Positions 47,801 to 62,800 of a stretch of 64,000 nucleotides of DNA are shown in pieces. The notes under the pieces were generated by a model. It had not been told where the DNA came from. It did no database searches and saw nothing but the letters and a program-made list of their open reading frames with translations. This DNA is from Antedon mediterranea (taxonomy: Eukaryota > Echinodermata > Crinoidea > Comatulida > Antedonidae). Made by a program: the position numbers and the translations under genes. Numbering within the stretch: the first letter of the stretch is position 1; each line of letters opens with the position of its first letter. The stretch is from positions 15,800,932-15,864,931 of the forward strand of contig NC_092679.1 in the NCBI RefSeq assembly GCF_964355755.1, written 5' to 3'.

Positions 47801-50800
47801 TTTAAAACTCTTATTTATTGGGACATCTTCAGGACCCAAACAAAATGTCTCCTTTAAAAACATTTACAGTATTTATATCACCATACTATGAGCTTTGAGG
47901 GTTGGTCGTAGTGTTTAAACATATATTGTCCGTGGTTTATTTTTTGCGAAAGTGTCGCTAGGGGTGTCCCAAAGGAGTCTAATAATAACAAATATACCTT
48001 TTTTCGAATTTTGTCAGTAAATTTACTTTCTATTCTCTAAGTCAGTTTTTTTCCATGCCAAATGAATAAAATAAAAATAAATAAAATATAATTTCACAAT
48101 AATTCAGTCACAAAATCTGGTCTTTAAAAGATGAAAATCATAACCTTAAAAATAAACTGCTTTTTATTGGCAAAAATAATGTTTTCAATGATATTTTATA
48201 GTAGTCAAAAAATCTTAAAAACTGAATGACCCCCAGTAAAACTAAGAGAAGCTTTGAATCCCTTTTATAGATTAAAACATGTGTGTATCCAGATTTCAAT
48301 ATTATCTGGAATAATAAGGACCTGAGGCTATATTTTGTCATTTAACTTGAACTTTGTGCGATTCCCCGGGTAGAGCCAAAAATACAGACACCCACAAGTC
48401 AATTAAAGTCAAAATTAACTTATGTGCTCATAAGATAATGAAGCGGAACTTTATCACAAATATTATGTCGTCTGTACTGCACAAAAATAAAATATACGTA
48501 GACATAGAAAGGCGCAATGTAAAAACCATTTGATGCTATATTCTTTGTTATATAAATAAATTCCTGTCATTTGATTGGAGGATTGTGGGTCACATGGCAC
48601 GCAATAGTACATACTATAAAAGATCGTGTAATAGTAATTTTTTTCTCTCGCATGTACAAAAAAAATCTGTGTGAAATCCAATAGCAGTTTGTCTGTTGTT
48701 CTGCGAACAGGAGCAGCAATGCACACGGCACAACCTCTTCTTTACAAGAATGATGTTGTTATTATAAAACAAATAATTTTATATTCGTGCGATGGTACAA
48801 ATAATTGCATGAGGTGAAATATGAAATTATTTGAACTATTGAACTCATATATTTCATAATTATTATTTCTCATTTTACATATTTCATGACCGATTATCAC
48901 AGATTCTATTTGATCTCAACCCTCCATCATTTTGTGCCTAGTTACTATTTTGGAATTTAGTAAAATATCTATGTAAAAGTCTATCATAAAAGCGTTGGTA
49001 GAAATTCAATTGAGCATATGTCACCAGTTGTAAAATATAGTTATATGATATAAAGTTTAAGCCTAGACTTAGTCATGTCATAATAACTGCCCTAGTAATT
49101 AGGTATCAATACTAATTAAATTCAGTACCTAATTAATAATCTTTCTATAAACCGCTTCAAAATTATCTTGTTAATGTTTGATATTATATAAAATGGTATA
49201 ATTAATGTCATCAACTGTCAATTGTAATCTATTTTTTAAATGCCGAGGTTTACTGCCTTGACGAATTATAATTAATTTTAATGTCAGACTTTATTATTAT
49301 ATATTATCTGTTTATATACTGTAATTATTTGTTATTATTATTAAACTTTAGGCATTTTGCCAATAGCAAAAGTTACTACACTTTTTTTAGAAAATCATTC
49401 ACAAAATTGTAATGATTGCAACGAATTTCCTCTGCAACATCTTAGGTTCAAATATAAATCATGTAAATTATTAGTTTGAAATAATAACATTATTCTTCGG
49501 TTTGGCGGTGAAGAAATAATCAGTTGTAATACAAATCCTTATTACAGTATTAGTAATAATATATAACAATTTCACACTATTATTTTATAGTAAAACCACA
49601 ATAACAAAAATCTATTTGCGAAAAGTAAAGGAAAGAAAAGTTATTTTACAATTTATATTAATTTAATTACATACGAAAAATAAGTATCATAGCCGATGGG
49701 GATTATAATTATTATAAAATTATTAGTTTTAATATATTGAGACAAGTTGAGACAAGAGGAACTTGAGGCTAGAGGGATACCCACAGCACAGGATGGCCGA
49801 TATTAAGCATTTTAGACGACCACAATGTATGCTTAGGTATGACTAATCCAAACACTGGGTTATGTACTTAACCAACTTTAACAATTTAATATAAAACTTA
49901 TGATAAAATCAAATATCAAACAATTTGAAGTTGAAAACAATTTCATGTATAAAAGCTGTCAGATCTGTTTTGGAGTTTGTCAAGTCCGCCGAGAAAGCAT
50001 TTTGGAATCTGTGACTAATAATTGCAATGGTTTGTTACTCCCTGGTTCATGGCATATAGCCTCGCCATTTCCTTGGAATATTTATGATCTGTATACAGAT
50101 ACTTAGGAAAAATAATTTAATTTATTAAAGAAAAGTTAAATACATTTTGTTTAAAGCTCTGTCTACACTATAAAAACTAATTTGACAACAAAAAGTGTGC
50201 CCAAATATAGTATGGTGATATGCCCAAATATGGTAGTGATATGACATCATCATGTCTATATATGGGCACATCACATTTGTTTGTCACATAAAGTTTGATA
50301 GTGTAGACAAAGCTTAAGGCAATGTCAAATAATCATAAAAGAATAACATTAAATGATATATGCACCCATACGTACCCATTGACAGCTCGTGTTGGCGTCT
50401 TTTGTTGGCTCTTGTATCTTGCACCACCCGATGATCGGTATCGCACATCCTTGCGCCCCATGTAATTACGTTGAAATGAGGGCGTCAATTCGTTTACATC
50501 CGAAACATTGTCATTTAGTCGATCTACTGATGCCACTTTGCCATTGTGATGATCACTTCCTGAAATTAACAAAAATAAATAATAATTTAATTTGATATAA
50601 ATATTTTTTTGTTTTTGTTTTGTTTCAAAAACAATTAGTCTCATGTCATATAAAATTGTTCTATCTGTCAGATAAACAAAAGTCCATGTCAGTGGCACGA
50701 GAAATACTTTCAATATTATCAAATAAAGCTTAAACAATAATCTCACTGCAGCAATGCAGACATTTCATATATTGTCTAACACAGACAAAAAATAAACCAT

Positions 50801-53800
50801 ATGAATGAAAATGGCCAGGTCTAGCCTACCAAGGTATGTGTACATGTGTAAAGTTTCCTTTCAATCCACTGCACAATTTCTTTTGTGCACAAAGTGTTGA
50901 GAACTGTGCATTATATTATGCTAATTAGTCTGCAATATCTGCATGATAAGCTAAATTGTTGATTCATGCTTAAGAAATGAAGACTAAAGAACAGGAAGCA
51001 ATTACACATGTTTTCACAGCATTTGTTCACAAATACTGTAAATCCAGAAAATTTCACAGTCCAATAAAATTAATTGCTTCATTACCTGCCAATGTCATTA
51101 ATATATTGTGTATGTGTTTTATGTTTATCAATCCAAAGGCAAAATACTGAACAAATGACAATGCTGTTGGTATCAGTGGCTGGATCTCAATGGAGATACA
51201 AAATAAAAGCGAAAAGCTAAATCAAAACGATAAAGTAAAACAGCCAGAAAAGTTAGCAGAGCTTTCGGGCAACACTGTTTTATGTTTCTGTTTGAAGTCA
51301 AATAACAGGACTTCATTCTACGCATGGAGATGATCTATGTCATTTATGCTTTATTATTGAAGATGAACAAATAAAGTTCAAACTATAGAAACATAATGGC
51401 TTGCCTAACTTATTTTATAATTATTACATAGTCTATACGGCTACTTGTTTTTTTGGGCTAGCATTTTACAATGGTCTAAAAAGTAGAATCTCTTCATATA
51501 CCCCTTTCACACCAAAAGCAAAACTCCGGAGACACTCCGGTTTGACGCCCCGCTGTTTTGGTGTGAAAGGTAAAATCAAGCAACTCTGGAGTTTAAAACT
51601 GCCGGGTTTAACAGCTAAACATTCTCCGGAGAGCGAACTGCGAGGACACCTTGGTGTTTTGGTGTGAAAGGTACAAACATCAAAACTCCAGAGTTTAAGG
51701 TCAAAAGCTCATCCTCACACGATCACTCATTTTATTTGAGTCCCACGGTGTCTCTAGAGATCACTTCGGAGTTTTGGTGCGAAAGGGGTATTACACTATA
51801 GCCACAAAGGAGTGAATGCTTTCTTCCTCATTAAAAGGCATTTTGAAAAGGCAGATATTTTGAAAAAGCTTACTGGTGTTATTTTGTTGCTTTAGTCTAT
51901 ACTTCTGTACATGGATTACATAAACCCCATAGTTAATATTAATGCCTCATCAGGTCGTGTGTGATATCAAGCAAACAGATGGTATTCATAAGACCAGCTT
52001 TCTCACAAGGTACTCTAGCTTACATACTTAACTTTAGACACTTACAGCATACGATAATAGTAAGATTATACAGTGTTTCGTAGTGGATACTGCTAATCAT
52101 GTCTTTAATAGGCTTTTTTAGTCGGACCAGGAAACGAAACAGAAAGTCAAACCTGATAAACTGAATGTTTCAAATTGATAAACGATTTCGAGATGAATCT
52201 AAATAAAGTAAATGTTAATCAAGCAACATAAATGGAAAATACTGATAGGTGTATCTGCTAAAATAGATATTTACATTTCTCTCTTTATATGAAAAAGTTT
52301 GAAATAGAAAATAGAAAAGAGCTACATTATCATAGCATGTCTTGCGCCAAGGGTACATTTACTATAAATAAATAAATAAACACGTATGGAAATATACTGT
52401 ACTCTAATAATGCAGCTAGGAATCATCAGCTTAAAGTTTTTTCTTGATCTAAGTGGGTACCCAATTATACTCCTGGAGAGAGGCAAACATAAGTAAAGTG
52501 TCTTGCTTAAGGATACAAGCAATGCGGATGTGTTGGATTCAAACTCATGATCTCACAATCAGTAATCCACACTACAGTCTATTTTTCCAAAACAGAACTC
52601 CTATGTTTAATATATCTCTTGGTGTTTCTTATCTAATTAACTACTGTAAAAATGTACTAATTATATGATTCAATTTATAAGTAAATAAATGAATAATTAA
52701 CAAAAAGAATAATAAATCAAGGCACAATTTTATTAAATGCGAACAGCAATAAATTAAATTTATAAAATACAATTTGGGTTTATGTCCATAAGATAAGTTT
52801 CTGAGTTTGTTCGTTTTTGTACTGGGAAGGGTTTAAACTACATTTGAAAACCAAGCCACATTATAGGGCATTGTTGCTAGTCATCTAACTTCAACTGACT
52901 ACAAGAAAATAAATTCATAATTTTCAAATAAGTAACATAGTATTTTGGATAAATGAATGAGCACTTAAATTAATAATGAATTATTTAGACTACATTTGAA
53001 AACCAATCTATTACAGAGCATCGTTGAAAATGACTACAACAAAATAAATTTATAATTTTCAAATAAATAACATAGTATTTTGGATAAATGAATGAGTACT
53101 TAAATTAATAATGAATAACATAATTGAAAGCTGAAACATTATCCCTAACAGACCTTTCATTTTCTCATACTTCCATCGGGAATAGTGCTCAAAAGTGAGC
53201 AAAACAAGATTCAAAAACTCGGAGAGATAAGTTAAACATCGCTGTATGTATAAATGGCATAAACAATATCCTATAGAGTGAAACATGCCCTCAAGACGTG
53301 ACCTTTTAGACAACAAAAAAAAGAATTAAAATAGCAGCTAAAATGTGAAGATAAGCGACGGTGGATGATAATGGAGAGCAAAGCCTGAAATAACTCATTA
53401 ATGAGTTGACTCAGAGCCACTGTTTTATCAGTACACAACAGTGCTACTTCTCACTTTCAAAAACAAAACTTATTTTCTCTTTTTCTTGTAATGTTGTAAA
53501 TGGCTAATGGCTCGTTCTTTATTCAGCTCATTAGAATATTTTAAAAATATAATAATTATACTGTTTATATTATGGAAATAATAATTTTTTTAAATAATAT
53601 TGATTATTATTTTATTCAACATTTATTTCATTATGGGAGTTTTAAAGTACTGTACAACATTTTAAAATCAAGTGTTTGTACAATATTTTGTGTTCAACCA
53701 GTAAGTGATTTTACACTTGTGTGATCATTACAACAATATCTGAATATTGAAATCACAATAAAAAATAATCTGTTTCACTTTAACTTGATTTAATTAGTAC

Positions 53801-56800
53801 AGCATTTTGTAGGCAGTTAGGTGATTTTTTTGTTGTTAAATTTAGAACAGGCATTGATCAACAAGGATACGATCTGTATAAAAGCGACTTCTTATTAGCT
53901 TAATAATTAAATTTTCGATTTCAATGCTTATCCGATTATTACAGTATGATAAATATAATATAATAATGCTAGTTTCTGTATTGAGATAACTGTATAGTAG
54001 ATTTAAAACTGATATCAACAAGCCAGCAAGTTGAAACTTTTACAATATTTTGTGCATAATGAAAGTCTATTATTTGTAGAAAATTTGATTTCAGAAAAAA
54101 ATCGTTTACATGAAATAAAGAAATTAAATTATAAAACATGACTAAACTAAGGCTAAAATTTAAGAATTTTAAAAATTTTGAAAATTACGGACTGAAAACA
54201 AATTTCTATTTAAAAGCATAAATACTTTAAACTTTAAGCCAAAAAAAAAAGAAAAAAAGGAACTTTTACATGATTACAAGGCCTATTACTACTTGGTAGT
54301 AACATTTTTTGTCTTGATTTTAGTGACAACAATTAATAAGATTCACTCAAGGTCTAATAAACAATTTAATTTTATAAGAATACATCTTTTTGTATACTAT
54401 AATTTAGGATTGTGATATATTCTTAGGCAACTTTCAATACCAATTAAAATATTAGCCTTAAGAAAATAAGCAATTAATTATTAACAACAATAATACTCTA
54501 ATTACATTGTAATACAGTTCTTGATAAAAGATGCAATTTTACTGATTATATAGAAATTGTAACATTTTTAATTTTACATTTAATTTTGAATTTACAGTAC
54601 ATGAAAATAAGTGGTTTTCTCACGAAAGTATTGAATCCAATATCTGGAAAACGTTAACAATCAACCTACCGTCACATGGAAGATGATATGTTCCTCTTTG
54701 ATAGAATGTTTTAAATATATTCAACCTCATACTTGTTGTTGACGCTGAGCTAGCTAGGCAAACTAGCAATAACTAAATAAACCCTCCACTGAAGCACAAC
54801 CTGAAGGCACTAAAGTATGCTTTAAAACAGTCCTAAACTTGCTACAAAACCCAACAGCAGTGTCTGTTCCGAATCTACAACCAGATATGATCATTCAATC
54901 ACATGCATGCACGTTGAATCTGGTAGACACAGGCGATGCTCTGAGAAGATATAGGCTGAACACCTACATAGATCCACGCACGGTGACTAAACTGTTCTGT
55001 TAGCCAGAACAGCGCTTAGAAATTTGTTCCAATGTTTATGACTCACTCATTATTGCAGAGAATAAAAACGAACAACCTTCAACTTCGAGCAAACCGACGA
55101 ATCATCAACGTGCAGTGATCGTACAACAGAGTATTCTAAACTTTATATTGATCAACCAGATAGCCACACACGTTTATTGTCAAGTATAATTAACAAATAT
55201 GAAAACTATTTGATATTTATTATGTCAGTTAAAACTCTAGATAATTTTCAAGATGACAAGTTTTTAAGTAATTGAGTTTCTTAATAAATCCTGTGAAACG
55301 TCTGCCCTGCGTGCTGTTAAAGCATGCAGAATTAATCTGACACTCATTATTGTATAAGACCTTCACAGGAATTAATAAAGAGTTTTTCTTGGCATTCATA
55401 ATAATTTTTTTTAAATACCCTTGAATAACTAGCTGATACTCTAGAATGTATTATGTACAGTATCATAGGCCTACTCTGTAATACAGTGTCGCATATGTAT
55501 CACATGCAATGACTGTATTTAGGCCATAAACCAAACCTACATCCTAGTCTTTAACATAATACAGGTAACACATGTGACACTGTATTACACAATTTGCCTA
55601 TGATACTGGACAGATAATACCATATGTAAAGATAAACTACATAGGACTCGTATAATATCCAAACCGAGTAGAAAACAAAACAATGAACTTAAAAAATGAC
55701 TGGACTGAAAAAAAATGTCTCAAAATTACAACTGGACTCCTACTAAGTTTGAAAATATGGACAGCTCACGTTTGCATTTTAGAGTCTTTGTGGTAATTGA
55801 TTTGAAACATTGAATCATCTATTTGGAGTTACATTCACTCTATATTTTTTCAGAATTATTGAGAATTCAGGAAAAACACTACAAAATGCACAACAACTCT
55901 ATATCAGAAAACATGAACAGGAAAAGGATAGACAATGTCTTTATGACACAGTTACACATGGGAGATATTATTGATTCCCATGCAGAGTGGATTTGAAAAC
56001 CAGACACATTCACGGCAGGAAGATCTCTTAGTCATGTTAAACATCCATCATATGTTAGCAGAAATTAATTGGTATTATGATATAAGTCCGCAGATAAACA
56101 ATGAAAAAGAAACAATGATTTTTATCATTCTCCATTCATAGTATATAAAAGCAGACACTCTAATAAAAGTATTGTTTTAGTATTTTGCATGATGAATAAA
56201 CACTTTTAGCTTTGGTGTAAACCATATGGTTCCAAATATTACTACCAAATAGCTGCACTAGAGAGGCAGCTGTACTCAAGGGACTAAATAGCTGCATTGG
56301 AAAGGCTCAATATTTGTACTCGAGAGGCTAAATAACTGCACTTGAGAGGCTAAATAACTGCACTCGAGAGGCTAAATAACTGCACTCGAGAGGCTATATA
56401 ACTGCACTCGAGACACTTAATAACTGCACTCAAGAGGCTAAATTACTGTACTCGAGAGGCTAGATAGCTGCATGAGGGGCTAGATAGCTGCATGAGGGGC
56501 TAAATAGCTGCACTCCAGAGGCTAAATTAAAAGCATGCACCTGATGGGCTAAATAGAGGCTAAATAGCTGAACTCAAGCCACTAAATAGCTGCACTCATG
56601 AGGCTAAATAGCTGCACTCATGAGGCTAAATAGATGCACTCAAAAGGCTAAATAGCATGTTTAGGTCATATTGCTACCATAAATTAAACATAATTCCTTG
56701 ACTTTAAATATTTCCTTCCTCGAATTAAACTAATTCCCAATGAAGTAATAGACAAAAGTAAAAGAATAATCCTTTGTTGTAAACTAAATATACAAGCCAG

Positions 56801-59800
56801 ATATTTAATATTGTCTGCAATTGTTCATCCTCAAATGTCTAAAGATACAATCAAAGCAATAAAGAAAATAGTATGGAAAAATGTATTTTATTTGTGAATG
56901 TAATTTTTTTCATTCACCCTAGATGGAATAATTAATTAACAGTCTCCAATGCTTGTTCGACACATCCTCAAATGTATAAAGATACAATCAAGGAAAATAG
57001 TATGGAAAATTGTATTTTATTTGTGAATGTAATTTTTTTTTATTCGTCCTAACTAGATGTCACAATTCACGTATGAATTAAAATTCTCCCATGCTTGTTT
57101 CACACATTTTTTTGACCAGTAATTATAAAATCAGGACGCTTAAACTAAAACGATTAACGAACACGGTGACAAACGAAATTTCCTGAAGTGTAAACAACGG
57201 TAGCACAATATGTTATGAGCATGTCAGGAAACATCAGTAACAAGACATTGAAAAATTACACCGTGGACAGGAACGAGTTTTTCCAACTACCGAAAGGCAT
57301 GAACGTATTAACATCCACTTTTGCTTGCGGAAAAACATCCTCAAAACTTACAACAATAATAATTTTAAAAAGGTGACGAAAATCAAATGGAACATTCAAG
57401 ACGAGAATAAATGCACTTACTCCCCACCTGCAGTTAGTAGGCGCTGGACTGGAGTTAAGTATCGAGTATAAGAACGATCAAAGTGAAACCATTAGCGATT
57501 CCACCTGGAATAAAATTCAACATAGTCATGATGACTTTATAAAATTTACGCCTATCTTCTTGCCAAATTTAAAATAAAAAAATGATTGGAATCAGTAAAT
57601 AGGTAAGTATAAATAAGTTAATTAAATTAACTGTTGATGTTATAATTGGAACACTATGTTCCTGAAATAGGTGGCCTAGCCGTAAAGACGCCATTCACGT
57701 CAAATTGTAACGGAGCATGCTCAAAGAGCCAATGACAATGACACACGTTGTATACATGAAACTTAACACACAGTAATATTTATTTTCATGACAAGCAGCA
57801 GCTCTAAACTAAAACCAAAAGTAAGTTTACCAAATGAATACACATCAATAGAATATTAGGAACCACGCCAAAATTATTCTAATAAGCATTTTTGTTTACC
57901 CTTTAAACCAATTAATACAATTACTTATTACAATTACTGTTTTTAGGGTAATTATACCCACTATTTATTGACTGTGTAGTGACTGCCTTATAAACTTGTA
58001 TATTTAAGGAAAATATAGCCAGTATATTATTGCAGGAAGAAAAGTTAGGCTGCAGTAACTGCAGCAGAATAAATATTGACATGATCCAAAAAAAACACAT
58101 TAATTTAAAATCATGTAACATGTATTAGACAGTTAATCTTGAAAGAAGCAAATGTGACATCATCATTATATATTTCACAGTTGAAAAATTCTCTGAAAAG
58201 AATTAAGCAAAAATACAACTTTCAATTGTAACTGGCTAGACACCAAGAACCATACCAGCCTGACTACATCAGAGGTAAAACGTGACGTAAATTGCTCTTC
58301 AACCTTAATCCTTAAAATTACCACGAGTCACGAGTTGACCGTAACTGATGACTGCATTGTGCAGCCGTTGTAACCGCATTTGGTTGACGGGTTTATGTGA
58401 CGTGTGCATGAGTCGTTGGTTTATCTCCATTGGACACTGCACAACAATCACAGTTCATTAAAAGGGAAAATTCTTTAACACCTACAGTCATATTGATAAT
58501 GTAATTTGACTTTCAATTCTGATACAACTTTAATTTGTATTAAGCTCTGTCTACACTATCAAACTTTATGTGACAAACAAATGTGGTGTGCTCATATATG
58601 GACATGATGATGTTGTTATCTAAACTTTTTTTCAAACTAGTTTGATAGTGTAGACAGAGATTTAGACAAAAAGAAAAAGATGTTAAATTAGTTATAAAGC
58701 TCAAATGACAATCAAATACATTGTCAAACAGACCTATTATTTTTCATAATTTTATTGACCTCAATACCAGAAATTTACATGCATAAAAATAAATCTACTA
58801 GCAAATTGCTAGGTCTAAATTTTGAATCGAAGTGTAGTTAATATTAACATTTGATTAATATTAACGTCCGATACAACTTTAATTTGAATTATTATAAATT
58901 TCAGGTCAAATTAATCATCATTGTTCAACTTTCTGCAGAAGGTACTATGTTGTGTATTGCTTAATACCATCAATTATGGTTTGAAATGATTTAATCTGAG
59001 ATAAGCAACAGGTTGTGCAGCTGAGATATAAACTTAAATTAGCTCTAAACAGGCAAAGTTGTTACTAATCTGTCTCAGGACCTTTCGACCATGGATCACC
59101 ATCAGGTAGGAGGCTAAACTTAGCTGGTTGTGGGTGAATAACTATGACACTAACTTCGATTAAGGAAATAAAATACATATTTTTTAATGAACTAAACAAA
59201 AACCAGTAGTAGTAATAATAATAATAATGGTAGTCTTATATAGCGTCTAATACAATGTTTCCAAGTGCTTTACATACAAAAACAAAAAATGAAGCAGAGA
59301 AACCAATTACACAAGTAACATTGTTGTGTGATAATGATTTCGATAAAAAAAAAATTCAACTAAAGTTAAACTAAAAAAATGGAAACATCACTGAGACGAT
59401 GAGGCCTAAACATTCATATATTGTACAACCAAGTGTAAAAAAAAAATGTCAGGTTAATCTAAATGGTGCATTCCAAAAAACAAAAAGATACAAGTAGAAT
59501 AAATACATTAGTAGGATACATTTTTTAACAACCTAGAAAAAACAAACAGAAAATTAAACTCTGTGTGATAATGGTTCGGATAAAATAGAAAAAAAGAAAA
59601 TACCATAGAGACGAGAAGATAGAAACTTTCACATAGAGTACGATGAAGTCATAACGAAAGAAAGGAAGGAAGGTAAAAAGTAAGCACATCAGGTAAAACC
59701 GACGATTGGTAGTCCACTCTTAAAACCAAGAAATACCAGTAGAAAATGAAACCGTCAGAAGTTTGTTTTTATAAATAGCTGTTTGTTACGGTAAATTGAT

Positions 59801-62800
59801 TAAAAAAATTTGTCTTCATTTCTCACATTTGGCATTAAATATTACTTTTCAGAATATAAATGTTTATCTTTAAGATATTAACTTGCCTCAAAGGCATTTT
59901 GGCCGATGTTCAGAACGCGAAAACCACAAACTATTTAACAACTGCTAGCGGATGTCACTGATAATATTTTACCTTTCAAAAATGATTAAATCATCATTGA
60001 CTTTATAACTGTTGGATCTGGGATGATTTAATTACCTCAATTGAATTTAAAGTCTATTGACTATGGCCGTATGCTTTCGTTTGAGATGATGCATTTGAAC
60101 ATTTTTAAGATATGAATGTGGAAGAACAACAAAACAACATCGACAAAAGATGTTGGCGTTTTACTTTCTATTGTATAGAGAGCTTGCGATTTGCCACAAG
60201 CGAAGACAGAGGACCAAACTATGTCATGTTAGTTCATTGTGCGCATGTCAGAATATTGGGACGTGTTTCTTCACTCCTTACTTCGACACAGGTTTGATGG
60301 TTTCAGCGATACATCTACAACTGATGACACATCAATTGACCTAACTTAGGTTGGTTCTTGGTCCTCACAAATCGAAAAGTTCCCTATTATCTACACAAGT
60401 GGTTCCAATATGGCACAGTACCTCTTTAATGGTGAATTAAGTCATGAATAGCCAAACTTGGGAGCTATGATAGAGACAAGGGTTAGGGCAGAGGCTGACA
60501 ATAACATAAATATTTGTTTTGGTCTTATTTTCTTGTGTTCTGCCTTTTGCTTTATTTAATAAAAGTGGTTGAAAAAAAACATATCACAATAGTGGGAATA
60601 GTCAGTAGCTATAGAAGATTAGAACAATATGTATTACAGGTACTCAACTCAAGAGAATATGTTGTGTGTGTCCTTTAAGAATTTATAAATGGCCACGGAG
60701 AAAGCTGTTCAGGTTCAGTTAGACCACTTCTAAATAGTTCAGCTTTCCTCTACCACTTACCTTCAAAAGCTCTACTTGCTGTAGCTACAAGATTTTGCCA
60801 ATCTAAATGCGAAGCATTGTCTGGGAGAGGGAAGACAGCTGGAGTTGAACCAGTTTGACTTACTGAGTCCGAATCTGAAAAAGGAAAGCAAAAGGTGTTA
60901 TTATTTGAAAATAATCTTTTTGATATCTCTTTTCACTTACACAATTCCCAATTACCAATCAACGTTTATAACCGAGTATAATCCCATGCTCGAATATAAT
61001 CACACCCCTTATTTAATAATGCAATCCGAGTGTAGTCCCACCCACAAATCTATGCCAACTTTCCAAGGGTACATAATGGCACTGAATGTACTGAGTAAAT
61101 CCAGACACTAGACCAAAATCAAGATTGAACCAGAACCCTAGAATTAGTCTGTCTAACCATGATGCTATAGTGTGGTTTTAGATAGGAATCTAAGACTACC
61201 CAGTCCAAAAAGTGAATTTATCAGATGAATAATTTTGTTTTATCTATTTGTATTTTATCAAAAGATGACCAGTGAAAGAGAAAATTAACTTTAATAGAAC
61301 ATTAGATCTTAAGCTCTGTCTACACTATAACTAGTTCGACAAAAAAAGTGTTATGTGCCCAAATATGGTAGTGACATGCCCAAATATGGTAGTGATATGA
61401 CATCATTATGTCCATATATGGGCACATCACATTTTTTTGTCACATAAAGTGTGATAGTGTCGACAGAGCTTCATGTATTTCTATACCTCAATCAGAATGT
61501 TACGAACCATAATATAAGTGAGAAATTACACAAAACAGTATAGCCAACAGGCAAATGGGGAAAAACCTGTTATTCTTAAAATGTGTGTAAATCTACCACA
61601 ATTTAATATTGTTATATTTAAAATCTGTTATATTTTGATCTGATTGGCATTTTCAGGAAGTCATATCAGGCTTTTCACAAATCATGAAAAAAATCAACAT
61701 TATAAAAACAAAATTAAGGTTATTATTTTAAAATATCAATAATAAAACAAAATGCACTTTAGTAGGAAATCATTTTGTAGTTGATGCACCCACTTGGGTG
61801 TTTTGCTGCACATTATGTTAGTCACTAAACATGTGACTGATCATGTGATGATCCAATCCATGTGACATCTTATATTTTTGTTATTATTGTCAAATTTAGA
61901 ACACCGGGAATGAAAAAAGACGAAAGAAAAAGATTTTACCATATGCGACATAGAAGCATCAGAAGTAGAGTTTGTTGGAGTTTTCAAAGCAATTTTGGAT
62001 CAACAATTATAAGTTGACATGCATGTGTGTATGTAAATGGTATTAGTTGGTTGAAACAGGGATGTCATTTTTACCCCTTCCTGGTTGAAATATTGTTGAG
62101 GGGAATACATTAAAACAACCTTTATGCTTGGTGGAAGAATATTAGCTTACAACATTTATAAGACCCCAGGAGTGCACAATTCGTTGAAGCAAACAAGTAG
62201 AACAGAGATCAAGGATGTACAATGTAGAGCTGATACTCAAAGCAGAAGAAAAAATCAATTGTTAACAATCAAAGTTTTTATTGCGTTCCAATCAATTCCG
62301 GAAAAAAAAAGAGTTAAAATCAACAGCACACATATTTCTATGAAACTGTGCGTTAATTTGAGTTGCGGTCAGCTGCTTAGAGCGCTTATGTCAACACAGT
62401 TGAGTTAAGTTACGTGTCGACATGAGCTGGGAGGGTTGCTAACAGAACAGGAGTTAAATTTAGTAAGGAGAATCGCAGGCACTATAAGGAAAGTATTTGA
62501 GGTAGACTCATGGCTAAATGAGTAGAAACAAGTCTGTTGTTAATTAGGACTTTAAGATTATGAAAGGTGACGAACATAAAATGTTTAAAAAATAAATAAA
62601 AAGAGCAGAAAACAGCAATTTAGGTAAAAAAGCATCTGCAGACAAGCATAAAGCACACAAATTAATTTAAAATAAAAATGATCTATTAATAGAAACTTAA
62701 TTCAACACAGATTTTAGATACACCCATACGTCAATCATTAGACAGGTGTCAAAACTGATTAGAATAAATCAAGGGGGTTCATGCAAATAAGTCAAAACAC

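Larger units (their letters stand above)
50560..60760. other. Intron of SIPA1L-like gene (about 10 kb)
   Basis: Largely AT-rich. It contains the TIR element at 51498-51791 and a SINE-like patch with GTAAAGTGTCTTGCTTAAGG (about 52445-52565). It also holds a candidate alternative first exon (54670-54730) with a relatively CpG-rich upstream stretch, an inverted repeat (55455-55612), a 22-bp minisatellite and a MITE (58544-58661). A CpG-richer patch at 57130-57500 may be another regulatory region. Otherwise I see nothing coding. Confidence 0.5.

Noticed and set aside
56246-56656. CRISPR-like array
   Set aside because: The units are contiguous with no unique spacers, and the sequence is eukaryotic. 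It is a minisatellite.
57411-57450. Possible further alternative first exon of the SIPA1L-like gene (GGGGA|GTAAGT on the minus strand)
   Set aside because: The donor is good and nearby sequence is CpG-richer, but no ATG frame of suitable phase is evident. Only a non-coding exon would be possible.
62124-62408. 94-codon plus-strand frame in the last intron
   Set aside because: Low-complexity, basic composition, no recognisable domain, antisense to an intron.
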